Assembly (NCBI RefSeq): GCF_041381155.1
Contig: NC_091144.1
Span: 31,242,980-31,306,979 of the forward strand
Length of the DNA: 64,000 bases
Origin: Argopecten irradians
Taxonomy: Eukaryota > Mollusca > Bivalvia > Pectinida > Pectinidae
Direction: 5' to 3'
A program made the translations under genes and the position numbers. The notes under the pieces are model-generated. The model was not told the DNA's origin. It saw only the letters and a program-made list of their open reading frames with translations, and did not search any database. Positions 1-12,900 of the stretch are shown here, one piece after another; position 1 is the stretch's first letter, and the number at the start of each line of letters is the position of its first letter.

Positions 1-3000
1 GAACTGTTGTGTAGAGACTTCAGGTCATACTGTACGACATGAACTGTTGTGTAGAGACTTCAGGTCATACTGTACGACATGAACTGTTGTGTAGAGACTT
101 CAGGTCATACTGTACGACATGAACTGTTGTGTAGAGACTTCAGGTCATACTGTACGACATGAACTGTTGTGTAGAGACTTCAGGTCATACTGTACGACAT
201 GAACTGTTGTGTAGAGACTTCAGGTCATACTGTACGACATGAAACTGTTGTGTAGAGACTTCAGGTCATACTGTACGACATGAACTGTTGTGTAGAGACT
301 TCAGGTCATACTGTACGACATGAACTGTTGTGTAGAGACTTCAGGTCATACTGTACGACATGAACTGTTGTGTAGAGACTTCAGGTCATACTGTACGACA
401 TGAAATGTTGTGTAGAGACTTCAGGTCATACTGTACGACATGAAATGTTGTGTAGAGACTTCAGGTCATACTGTACGACATACTGAACATGAATGTTGTG
501 TAGAGACTTCAGGTCATACTGTACGACATGAAACTGTTGTGTAGAGACTTCAGGTCATACTGTACGACATGAAACTGTTGTGTAGAGACTTCAGGTCATA
601 CTGTACGACATGAAACTGTTGTGTAGAGACTTCAGGTCATACTGTACGACATGAACTGTTGTGTAGAGACTTCAGGTCATACTGTACGACATGAACTGTT
701 GTGTAGAGACTTCAGGTCATACTGTACGACATGAAACTGTTGTGTAGAGACTTCAGGTCATACTGTACGACATGAACTGTTGTGTAGAGACTTCAGGTCA
801 TACTGTACGACATGAACTGTTGTGTAGAGACTTCAGGTCATACTGTACGACATGAAATGTTGTGTAGAGACTTCAGGTCATACTGTACGACATGAACTGT
901 TGTGTAGAGACTTCAGGTCATACTGTACGACATGAACTGTTGTGTAGAGACTTCAGGTCATACTGTACGACATGAAATGTTGTGTAGAGACTTCAGGTCA
1001 TACTGTACGACATGAACTGTTGTGTAGAGACTTCAGGTCATACTGTACGACATGAACTGTTGTGTAGAGACTTCAGGTCATACTGTACGACATGAACTGT
1101 TGTGTAGAGACTTCAGGTCATACTGTACGACATGAAACTGTTGTGTAGAGACTTCAGGTCATACTGTACGACATGAACTGTTGTGTAGAGACTTCAGGTC
1201 ATACTGTACGACATGAAATGTTGTGTAGAGACTTCAGGTCATACTGTACGACATGAACTGTTGTGTAGAGACTTCAGGTCATACTGTACGACATGAAATG
1301 TTGTGTAGAGACTTCAGGTCATACTGTACGACATGAACTGTTGTGTAGAGACTTCAGGTCATACTGTACGACATGAACTGTTGTGTAGAGACTTCAGGTC
1401 ATACTGTACGACATGAACTGTTGTGTAGAGACTTCAGGTCATACTGTACGACATGAACTGTTGTGTAGAGACTTCAGGTCATACTGTACGACATGAAACT
1501 GTTGTGTAGAGACTTCAGGTCATACTGTACGACATGAACTGTTGTGTAGAGACTTCAGGTCATACTGTACGACATGAAATGTTGTGTAGAGACTTCAGGT
1601 CATACTGTACGACATGAAATGTTGTGTAGAGACTTCAGGTCATACTGTACGACATGAAATGTTGTGTAGAGACTTCAGGTCATACTGTACGACATGAACT
1701 GTTGTGTAGAGACTTCAGGTCATACTGTACGACATGAACTGTTGTGTAGAGACTTCAGGTCATACTGTACGACATGAAATGTTGTTGTGTAGAGACTTCA
1801 GGTCATACTGTACGACATGAAATGTTGTGTAGAGACTTCAGGTCATACTGTACGACATGAACTGTTGTGTAGAGACTTCAGGTCATACTGTACGACATGA
1901 AACTGTTGTGTAGAGACTTCAGGTCATACTGTACGACATGAACTGTTGTGTAGAGACTTCAGGTCATACTGTACGACATGAAATGTTGTGTAGAGACTTC
2001 AGGTCATACTGTACGACATGAACTGTTGTGTAGAGACTTCAGGTCATACTGTACGACATGAACTGTTGTGTAGAGACTTCAGGTCATACTGTACGACATG
2101 AACTGTTGTGTAGAGACTTCAGGTCATACTGTACGACATGAACTGTTGTGTAGAGACTTCAGGTCATACTGTACGACATGAACTGTTGTGTAGAGACTTC
2201 AGGTCATACTGTACGACATGAACTGTTGTGTAGAGACTTCAGGTCATACTGTACGACATGAACTGTTGTGTAGAGACTTCAGGTCATACTGTACGACATG
2301 AACTGTTGTGTAGAGACTTCAGGTCATACTGTACGACATGAACTGTTGTGTAGAGACTTCAGGTCATACTGTACGACATGAAATGTTGTGTAGAGACTTC
2401 AGGTCATACTGTACGACATGAACTGTTGTGTAGAGACTTCAGGTCATACTGTACGACATGAACTGTTGTGTAGAGACTTCAGGTCATACTGTACGACATG
2501 AACTGTTGTGTAGAGACTTCAAGTCATACTGTACGACATGAACTGTTGTGTAGAGACTTCAGGTCATACTGTACGACATGAAATGTTGTGTAGAGACTTC
2601 AGGTCATACTGTACGACATGAAACTGTTGTGTAGAGACTTCAGGTCATACTGTACGACATGAACTGTTGTGTAGAGACTTCAGGTCATACTGTACGACAT
2701 GAAATGTTGTGTAGAGACTTCAGGTCATACTGTACGACATGAACTGTTGTGTAGAGACTTCAGGTCATACTGTACGACATGAACTGTTGTGTAGAGACTT
2801 CAGGTCATACTGTACGACAAGAAATGTTGTGTAGAGACTTCAAGTCATACTGTACGACATGAACTGTTGTGTAGAGACTTCAGGTCATACTGTACGACAT
2901 GAACTGTTGTGTAGAGACTTCAGGTCATACTGTACGACATGAACTGTTGTGTAGAGACTTCAGGTCATACTGTACGACATGAACTGTTGTGTAGAGACTT

Positions 3001-6000
3001 CAGGTCATACTGTACGACATGAACTGTTGTGTAGAGACTTCAGGTCATACTTTACGACATGAACTGTTAATTGTGTAGAGACGACAGGTCATACTGTACG
3101 ACATGAATTGTTAATTGTGTAGAGACTTCAGGTCATACTGTACGACATGAATTGTTAATTGTGTAGAGACTTCAGGTCATACTGTACGACATGAACTGTT
3201 GTGTAGAGACTTCAGGTCATACTGTACGACATGAACTGTTGTGTAGAGACTTCAGGTCATACTGTACGACATGAACTGTTGTGTAGAGACTTCAGGTCAT
3301 ACTGTACGACATGAACTGTTGTGTAGAGACTTCAGGTCATACTGTACGACATGAAATGTTGTGTAGAGACTTCAGGTCATACTGTACGACATGAACTGTT
3401 GTGTAGAGACTTCAGGTCATACTGTACGACATGAAACTGTTGTGTAGAGACTTCAGGTCATACTGTACGACATGAAATGTTGTGTAGAGACTTCAGGTCA
3501 TACTGTACGACATGAACTGTTGTGTAGAGACTTCAGGTCATACTGTACGACATGAAACTGTTGTGTAGAGACTTCAGGTCATACTGTACGACATGAAACT
3601 GTTGTGTAGAGACTTCAGGTCATACTGTACGACATGAAATGTTGTGTAGAGACTTCAGGTCATACTGTACGACATGAACTGTTGTGTAGAGACTTCAGGT
3701 CATACTGTACGACATGAAAATGTTGTGTAGAGACTTCAGGTAATACTGTACGACATGAACTGTTGTGTAGAGACTTCAGGTCATACTGTACGACATGAAA
3801 TGTTGTGTAGAGACTTCAGGTCATACTGTACGACATGAACTGTTGTGTAGAGACTTCAGGTCATACTGTACGACATGAAATGTTGTGTAGAGACTTCAGG
3901 TCATACTGTACGACATGAACTGTTGTGTAGAGACTTCAGGTCATACTGTACGACATGAAATGTTGTGTAGAGACTTCAGGTCATACTGTACGACATGAAA
4001 TGTTGTGTAGAGACTTCAGGTCATACTGTACGACATGAAATGTTGTGTAGAGACTTCAGGTCATACTGTACGACATGAACTGTTGTGTAGAGACTTCAGG
4101 TCATACTGTACGACATGAACTGTTGTGTAGAGACTTCAGGTCATACTGTACGACATAAACTGTTGTGTAGAGACTTCAGGTCATACTGTACGACATGAAC
4201 TGTTGTGTAGAGACTTCAGGTCATACTGTACGACATGAACTGTTGTGTAGAGACTTCAGGTCATACTGTACGACATGAAATGTTGTGTAGAGACTTCAGG
4301 TCATACTGTACGACATGAACTGTTGTGTAGAGACTTCAGGTCATACTGTACGACATGAACTGTTGTGTAGAGACTTCAGGTCATACTGTACGACATGAAC
4401 TGTTGTGTAGAGACTTCAGGTCATACTGTACGACATGAACTGTTGTGTAGAGACTTCAGGTCATACTGTACGACATGAAATGTTGTGTAGAGACTTCAGG
4501 TCATACTGTACGACATGAAACTGTTGTGTAGAGACTTCAGGTCATACTGTACGACATGAAACTGTTGTGTAGAGACTTCAGGTCATACTGTACGACATGA
4601 AATGTTGTGTAGAGACTTCAGGTCATACTGTACGACATGAACTGTTGTGTAGAGACTTCAGGTCATACTGTACGACATGAACTGTTGTGTAGAGACTTCA
4701 GGTCATACTGTACGACATGAACTGTTGTGTAGAGACTTCAGGTCATACTGTACGACATGAAACTGTTGTGTAGAGACTTCAGGTCATACTGTACGACATG
4801 AACTGTTGTGTAGAGACTTCAGGTCATACTGTACGACATGAACTGTTGTGTAGAGACTTCAGGTCATACTGTACGACATGAACTGTTGTGTAGAGACTTC
4901 AGGTCATACTGTACGACATGAACTGTTGTGTAGAGACTTCAGGTCATACTGTACGACATGAACTGTTGTGTAGAGACTTCAAGTCATACTGTACGACATG
5001 AACTGTTGTGTAGAGACTTCAGGTCATACTGTACGACATGAACTGTTGTGTAGAGACTTCAGGTCATACTGTACGACATGAACTGTTGTGTAGAGACTTC
5101 AGGTCATACTGTACGACATGAAACTGTTGTGTAGAGACTTCAGGTCATACTGTACGACATGAACTGTTGTGTAGAGACTTCAGGTCATACTGTACGACTG
5201 ACATGAACTGTTGTGTAGAGACTTCAGGTCATACTGTACGACATGAAACTGTTGTGTAGAGACTTCAGGTCATACTGTACGACATGAAATGTTGTGTAGA
5301 GACTTCAGGTCATACTGTACGACATGAAATGTTGTGTAGAGACTTCAGGTCATACTGTACGACATGAAATGTTGTGTAGAGACTTCAGGTCATACTGTAC
5401 GACATGAACTGTTGTGTAGAGACTTCAGGTCATACTGTACGACATGAAATGTTGTGTAGAGACTTCAGGTCATACTGTACGACATGAAATGTTGTGTAGA
5501 GACTTCAGGTCATACTGTACGACATGAAATGTTGTGTAGAGACTTCAGGTCATACTGTACGACATGAAATGTTGTGTAGAGACTTCAGGTCATACTGTAC
5601 GACATGAACTGTTGTGTAGAGACTTCAGGTCATACTGTACGACATGAACTGTTAATTGTGTAGAGACTTCAGGTCATACTGTACGACATGAACTGTTGTG
5701 TAGAGACTTCAGGTCATACTGTACGACATGAAATGTTGTGTAGAGACTTCAGGTCATACTGTACGACATGAAATGTTGTGTAGAGACTTCAGGTCATACT
5801 GTACGACATGAACTGTTGTGTAGAGACTTCAGGTCATACTGTACGACATGAACTGTTGTGTAGAGACTTCAGGTCATACTGTACGACATGAACTGTTGTG
5901 TAGAGACTTCAGGTCATACTGTACGACATGAACTGTTGTGTAGAGACTTCAGGTCATACTGTACGACATGAACTGTTGTGTAGAGACTTCAGGTCATACT

Positions 6001-8656
6001 GTACGACATGAAATGTTGTGTAGAGACTTCAGGTCATACTGTACGACATGAACTGTTGTGTAGAGACTTCAGGTCATACTGTACGACATGAAACTGTTGT
6101 GTAGAGACTTCAGGTCATACTGTACGACATGAACTGTTTGTGTAGAGACTTCAGGTCATACTGTACGACATGAAATGTTGTGTAGAGACTTCAGGTCATA
6201 CTGTACGACATGAACTGTTGTGTAGAGACTTCAGGTCATACTGTACGACATGAACTGTTGTGTAGAGACTTCAGGTCATACTGTACGACATGAAACTGTT
6301 GTGTAGAGACTTCAGGTCATACTGTACGACATGAAATGTTAATTGTGTAGAGACTTCAGGTCATACTGTACGACATGAACTGTTGTGTAGAGACTTCAGG
6401 TCATACTGTACGACATGAAATGTTGTGTAGAGACTTCAGGTCATACTGTACGACATGAACTGTTGTGTAGAGACTTCAGGTCATACTGTACGACATGAAA
6501 CTGTTGTGTAGAGACTTCAGGTCATACTGTACGACATGAACTGTTGTGTAGAGACTTCAGGTCATACTGTACGACATGAACTGTTGTGTAGAGAGACTTC
6601 AGGTCATACTGTACGACATGAAACTGTTGTGTAGAGACTTCAGGTCATACTGTACGACATGAACTGTTGTGTAGAGACTTCAGGTCATACTGTACGACAT
6701 GAAATGTTGTGTAGAGACTTCAGGTCATACTGTACGACATGAACTGTTGTGTAGAGACTTCAGGTCATACTGTACGACATGAACTGTTGTGTAGAGACTT
6801 CAGGTCATACTGTACGACATGAAACTGTTGTGTAGAGACTTCAAGTCATACTGTACGACATGAACTGTTGTGTAGAGTTCAGGTCATGTAGACATGAATG
6901 TTGTTCAGAGACTTCAGGTCATACTGTACGACATGAACTGTTGTGTAGAGACTTCAGGTCATACTGTACGACATGAAACTGTTGTGTAGAGACTTCAGGT
7001 CATACTGTACGACATGAAACTGTTGTGTAGAGACTTCAGGTCATACTGTACGACATGAACTGTTGTGTAGAGACTTCAGTCATACTGTACGACATGAAAT
7101 GTTGTGTAGAGACTTCAGGTCATACTGTACGACATGAACTGTTGTGTAGAGACTTCAGGTCATACTGTACGACATGAAATGTTGTGTAGAGACTTCGTCA
7201 TACTGTACGACATGAATGTTGTGTAGAGACTTCAGGTCATACTGTACGACATGAACTGTTGTGTAGAGACTTCAGGTCATACTGTACGACATGAAATGTT
7301 GTGTAGAGACTTCAGGTCATACTGTACAACATGAAATGTTGTGTAGAGACTTCAGGTCATACTGTACGACATGAACTGTTGTGTAGAGACTTCAGGTCAT
7401 ACTGTACGACATGAAATGTTGTGTAGAGACTTCAGGTCATACTGTACGACATGAACTGTTGTGTAGAGACTTCAGGTCATACTGTACGACATGAACTGTT
7501 GTGTAGAGACTTCAGGTCATACTGTACGACATGAAATGTTGTGTAGAGACTTCAGGTCATACTGTACGACATGAACTGTTGTGTAGAGACTTCAGGTCAT
7601 ACTGTACGACATGAAACTGTTGTGTAGAGACTTCAGGTCATACTGTACGACATGAACTGTTGTGTAGAGACTTCAGGTCATACTGTACGACATGAACTGT
7701 TGTGTGTAGAGACTTCAGGTCATACTGTACGACATGAACTGTTGTGTAGAGACTTCAGGTCATACTGTACGACATGAACTGTTGTGTAGAGACTTCAGGT
7801 CATACTGTACGACATGAACTGTTATGTGTAGAGACTTCAGGTCATACTGTACGACATGAACTGTTGTGTAGAGACTTCAGGTCATACTGTACGACATGAA
7901 ATGTTGTGTAGAGACTTCAGGTCATACTGTACGACATGAACTGTTGTGTAGAGACTTCAGGTCATACTGTACGACATGAACTGTTGTGTAGAGACTTCAG
8001 GTCATACTGTACGACATGAACTGTTGTGTAGAGACTTCAGGTCATACTGTACGACATGAACTGTTGTGTAGAGACTTCAGGTCATACTGTACGACATGAA
8101 ACTGTTGTGTAGAGACTTCAGGTCATACTGTACGACATGAACTGTTGTGTAGAGACTTCAGGTCATACTGTACGAATGAACTGTTGTGTAGAGACTTCAG
8201 GTCATACTGTACGACATGAAATGTTGTGTAGAGACTTCAGGTCATACTGTACGACATGAAATGTTGTGTAGAGACTTCAGGTCATACTGTACGACATGAA
8301 CTGTTGTGTAGAGACTTCAGGTCATACTGTACGACATGAACTGTTGTGTAGAGACTTCAGGTCATACTGTACGACATGAAATGTTGTGTAGAGACTTCAG
8401 GTCATACTGTACGACATGAAATGTTGTGTAGAGACTTCAGGTCATACTGTACGACATGAACTGTTGTGTAGAGACTTCAGGTCATACTGTACGACATGAA
8501 CTGTTGTGTAGAGACTTCAGGTCATACTGTACGACATGAACTGTTGTGTAGAGACTTCAGTCATACTGTACGACATGAAATGTTGTGTAGAGACTTCAGG
8601 TCATACTGTACGACATGAAATGTTGTGTAGAGACTTCAGGTCATACTGTACGACAT
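1..8656. repeat. 40-bp satellite array, about 216 units
   Basis: Head-to-tail tandem array of a 40-bp unit running from the left edge of the window to 8656, so its true left end lies outside. The unit starts GAACTGTTGTGTAGAGACTT and continues through CAGGTCATACTGTACGACAT. Three forms intermix and differ only at the start: GAACTG, GAAACTG (41 bp) and GAAATG. Rarer variants carry TTAATTG (about 3066-3165, 5652, 6340) or small deletions (6866-6905, 7193). The rest of the unit is almost invariant, which points to strong homogenisation. Each unit contains an imperfect 15-bp dyad, GTCATACTGTACGAC. There is no open frame of note. A centromeric or heterochromatic role is possible but not shown. Confidence 0.98.
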
Positions 8657-9984
8657 GTATTAAAAGCAACAAAATAGCATTTAAAAGTTGTTCATTCTAA
8701 ATTTATTAGAATTAATAGAAGAATTGCTACGATTACAAGGCATCTGGTTTCTTTCGGATCTAAGTAAAGTTGTAGCGATAACCTCAGTATATTGTTCAAG
8801 AATCCATATAAATATAACTGATCCATTAAAGCTTCTTTGTCAGCCATCCTCATATACCATTTCACACAACAAAATGTTCTTTTATGTTGACAGCAGAACC
8901 AAATAACAGGTTAAGTTTCTGATTCCATAACTGGTATTATTCTCTGTTCTAGCCTACATCCGAACAAAAGACCAGTGCACGCCGAATAGCCGTCAAAGTT
9001 CAAAGGGCATTGAGGTGTTAGTGAGTAGTTGCAGCGTGATAATTGCAGTCTTACTTCTAGTTGTGGTACCCTGACCTGCTTGCACTGGTACGGCATGTGT
9101 CTAAACTGGGCAGACGACGTGTTCATGCTAAGACGAATCCGAACAGGGGTGGGTGGACATCGATGTTCAAAGTATGGCGATGTCTTCATAAAATTAATGA
9201 AGTTTTGAGCGAAAGATGAAACCAAACAGGGTGATGGGCGAATTCTGTTATAATATGACGATGTTTTCATGCCAAGATGATTCAGACAGGGTAAGGAGGA
9301 TTGAAGAATGACGAAGTCTTCATAATATGACGATGACGTTTTCACTCCGAGATAAATTCAGACATGGTGATGAACATACATTATAGATGTGTAAAGTCGT
9401 CTTTATGAGGAGATGAATGTAGAATTAGAGTTTAGTCTGAGAGGAATGTCAGTTCTTGGTGTGGTGTGGGGGGCGCGAGAACGTACAAAACGTGAATCCT
9501 GTAATACTTCTAGAAAGTAAGTGGTGCACTCATTGTAATGTGTTTCAAGGCTAGCTATAGTCGTCCAGATTGGTACTCACTCGGTACTGTAGCTCTACAA
9601 TACAGTCCTACAAATAACACAACAAACATTCAATTTGGTGAACTTTTTGAAAATATCAACATAGGACAGCATTCAACAGGAGATTCCAGAGGGATCTTGG
9701 AGTTCAACACGAAATGATCTATGTCAGTCAATAGAAATAACAGACATTAGTGAACTTTCAAAAATATCAAAACATATAACAGCATTCAATAGGAGATTCC
9801 AGAGGGATCTTTGAGTTCACCATAAAATGATATATGTCAGTGAACGGCAAGAAGGATTTTCTTCCCTGCTTTTCCCTTCCTTTGAAATATATATGGAGAA
9901 ACTTCACATAAGTCGGCATAGCACCAACAGATCTAACGACCATATAATGCTTGCAAAGATTTGTTTCAAAATGGATATGTAGAA
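8657..9984. other. Intergenic region with degenerate short tandem repeats
   Basis: No gene is supported here. About 9165-9375 is a degenerate tandem repeat: blocks of the type ATGACGATG..TTTTCAT..GATGATTCAGACAGGGT recur two to three times. About 9640-9850 contains a second duplication, in which the stretch GGAGATTCCAGAGGGATCTT occurs twice about 118 bp apart with similar flanks. A 144-codon open frame on the minus strand (8911-9345) runs over the first repeat and resembles no protein I know. Confidence 0.6.
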
Positions 9985-12900
9985 CTAAGAACCAAGCAAG
10001 CCCATCAAGTTTAATTTGAGGCAGACCCTTTCAGTACTTTTCTGTGAATGTGTCAAAGTCAAAGATGGCAATTATCAACCATGTTGTTTCCTGATCATTC
10101 ACAAATTAGAAATCGAAATAACTTTTACATAATAAAGAATTTTGATTGATAGTGACAGATGTGTGGGCATTTTATACATAGCCTATAGAAATAATGTAAA
10201 ATTTATCTAATTCTTCCTAATCTATAGCAGTGCAAACCTACCTGTCCTTGATAATATTCCTCTCTGATGTTTTGTAGTTTGTTGTCTGTTGTCATCAACG
10301 TTGTGTCCGATTCATGTGTTAGGAAAATGTCAACCTGTCAAAAGGAACAAGTTCAATTTAACATCCTATACAATAGTTGACTGGAACTGTGCCTGGGGAT
10401 AAAAAACTTTCCTTTTTAACTTATTTTTACCCATGGAATCCTGCATTTGTTTGTTGTTGCAACTTTATCTTTGACCATGAAAATACATTTTCTGATTAAA
10501 ATTATTGATTATTAAACTTTGAATTTTTGTTTTGTAAACATAGTTGGTATTGAAAGCTTATCGATACATATCTGATTTATTCAAAACCAGAAGAACTTAC
10601 ATTGCAGTGAGTTGTGAGATAAAGTTTTTTCCTTATAAAACTAATTAAATTCCCTATGGTCGCTTTGCCTGTCACTCGAAGAAAGTTTTTCGCCAAGGTA
10701 AGCTGAAAATAACCAAAACGTTGTTAGATACAAAAATAATGGAATTAATTTTAGATAGTTATGTCAAGTAAAGCAAATTAGGAACATATCATTTGTAATG
10801 GAATTTTATTTGCTAATAATAAGTCATTTAATCCAAGTTTTCATTTGTGAAAAATGGCTTAACAAGGACCTAACTTAGATGCAGAGTATATTGATTTATT
10901 GGCAATTGTTCTTAAAAAATGATGGAAAGTTTTCTTAATGTAAAACTGAGACATAAGAAAGATTGTTTTATATCTAACCACTGTTTTTACTCAAAAGAAA
11001 TAAAATTGAGATTGAAAGGTTAAATTTCTCACCTGGTCACCAAACTCATCCAAATCCCTGTAAATTAATACCAATATTAATAATATTAGGAGCACATTTT
11101 CACATGTAGTTAAAATAAAGATTTAGAGAAATTTATTCGAGAAAATATCCTATTAAAGGGAGACAATTGATTCATTATTCATTAAAAATAAATAAAATAG
11201 TATGTCCAATCGTGTAAATATCTAAATACAAAGGTTTCCAATAAAATAACAGATTCTGATAAGAAACACACATTTTCTATAAGCTAAATCCGCCCTGTAA
11301 ATGAAAATAATTAAAAAAATGTTCTACGATATATATATTGTTTAATTGACGTGATATATATCAATCATTTAAGAAAAAAAATGCTTTACTTCTCGTCATA
11401 ATTAATTTCTAGTCATCATTTTTAGAGGAAATTAGGTAAAAAAGACGCAAGTAAATTACCTAAAACATTCTCACCAAAATGAAAATAAATAAAAATTGTG
11501 AAGTTCAATTTTTATAGAAAAATAACAGACTAAAAAGTGACAAAGTTGCTTTTAATCAGTCAATTTTCAAGAAAATTGAACCACAATTTGTCAAGATAGA
11601 GCATTTCTAGCACCAAAAAACCTTCATTTTTCATTAAAAAAGACGGGATTCACAATAGAGTTATCTCCCCTATTATACATACTTTTTATACATTCACTGC
11701 AGAATTTTCTGTTACAATATAGCCTAGATGTCAATAGTTTTAGCTTAAAAATGATTAACAATGTTTAATCAATATATATTTACCATAAAAAAATATTTTA
11801 AGGATTTTAAGGGAGACAATTGATTCAGTTTTAATAGTGTATAAAATTAATCAAAATGATACGTACATTTGAATATCTAGATACAAAGAATTTCCTTACA
11901 ATAAACAGACATTGGATCTCTCTATCATGATCCGATTACAAAATAAAACATTACACTAACAGATTCTGATAAGAAACACACATTTTCTATGAAGGCTATT
12001 TAAGTAGACTATCATATGTATGCCTTATGATGTGAAAAATGAAATTATTACCCAATGTATTCGAGGAACAGCGATACACACTGTGACTTAAAGTTTCCAA
12101 GGTTACGTTGTTTTTGAGATTCTGCCTTTCTTGTTGGTGGCTTGACAGGCATCGGAGGAATGGAGTTTGGAGGCGGTGTCCGCGGTGGGGGTGGGGGCAG
12201 GGTTAGTTTTGGGGTTATTTGTACTAGAAATAAAACAAATGTGCACTAATTATATTGATTCATTAATGAAACATGAATTTATCATTATACAGATGGGCAT
12301 TTTTCAAAACAAAAATGACTCTTTGGCTGATGGATCTTGATATGACAATACGGCTGTCTGAATTTAATATACATCCATTTCATTAAATATTTACTGATTT
12401 ATAATTACAAAAAATATAGGACAATTATTACCTCCTGTTAATCTTTCATGTTCTTCATAAAACAATTTCTCTCTACGTTGTTCCTCTAAAACAAAACAAA
12501 AGATAATGTTCTGTAAACAAGAATTAATTGATCAATAATGGAGCAACAATTCTTATACATGTACATTGTGATATTCTCTTCAATTAGAATCAATGTATAA
12601 AAACACAATCTTTGGTTACACTGATAAAAAATAATTTTATTTATTTTCTTTATCTCATTTCTTAAGCCACAATTTTATACTGCATCAGTTCCTTATGATT
12701 ACAAGGACATACATGTAAAATAATAATTTAAAAGGAAGAATTAATGTTCACTCAATCACATTCAGAAAAAAATTAGGTCAACTTCATTCAATCTTTTACC
12801 TTCAGCAATACTTGGCAATAATCTATACACAATATCTTGAATCGTACTGTCATTTCTGCAAAAAAATTAAAACCTTAAAATGATACGTTGGATCTAAAAT

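Noticed and set aside
1-8656. CRISPR-like array
   Set aside because: Units are contiguous with no unique spacers, and the window is eukaryotic; it is a satellite.
8911-9345. 144-codon minus-strand frame
   Set aside because: It overlies a degenerate tandem repeat, which explains the lack of stops and the repeated MKTSS motif.
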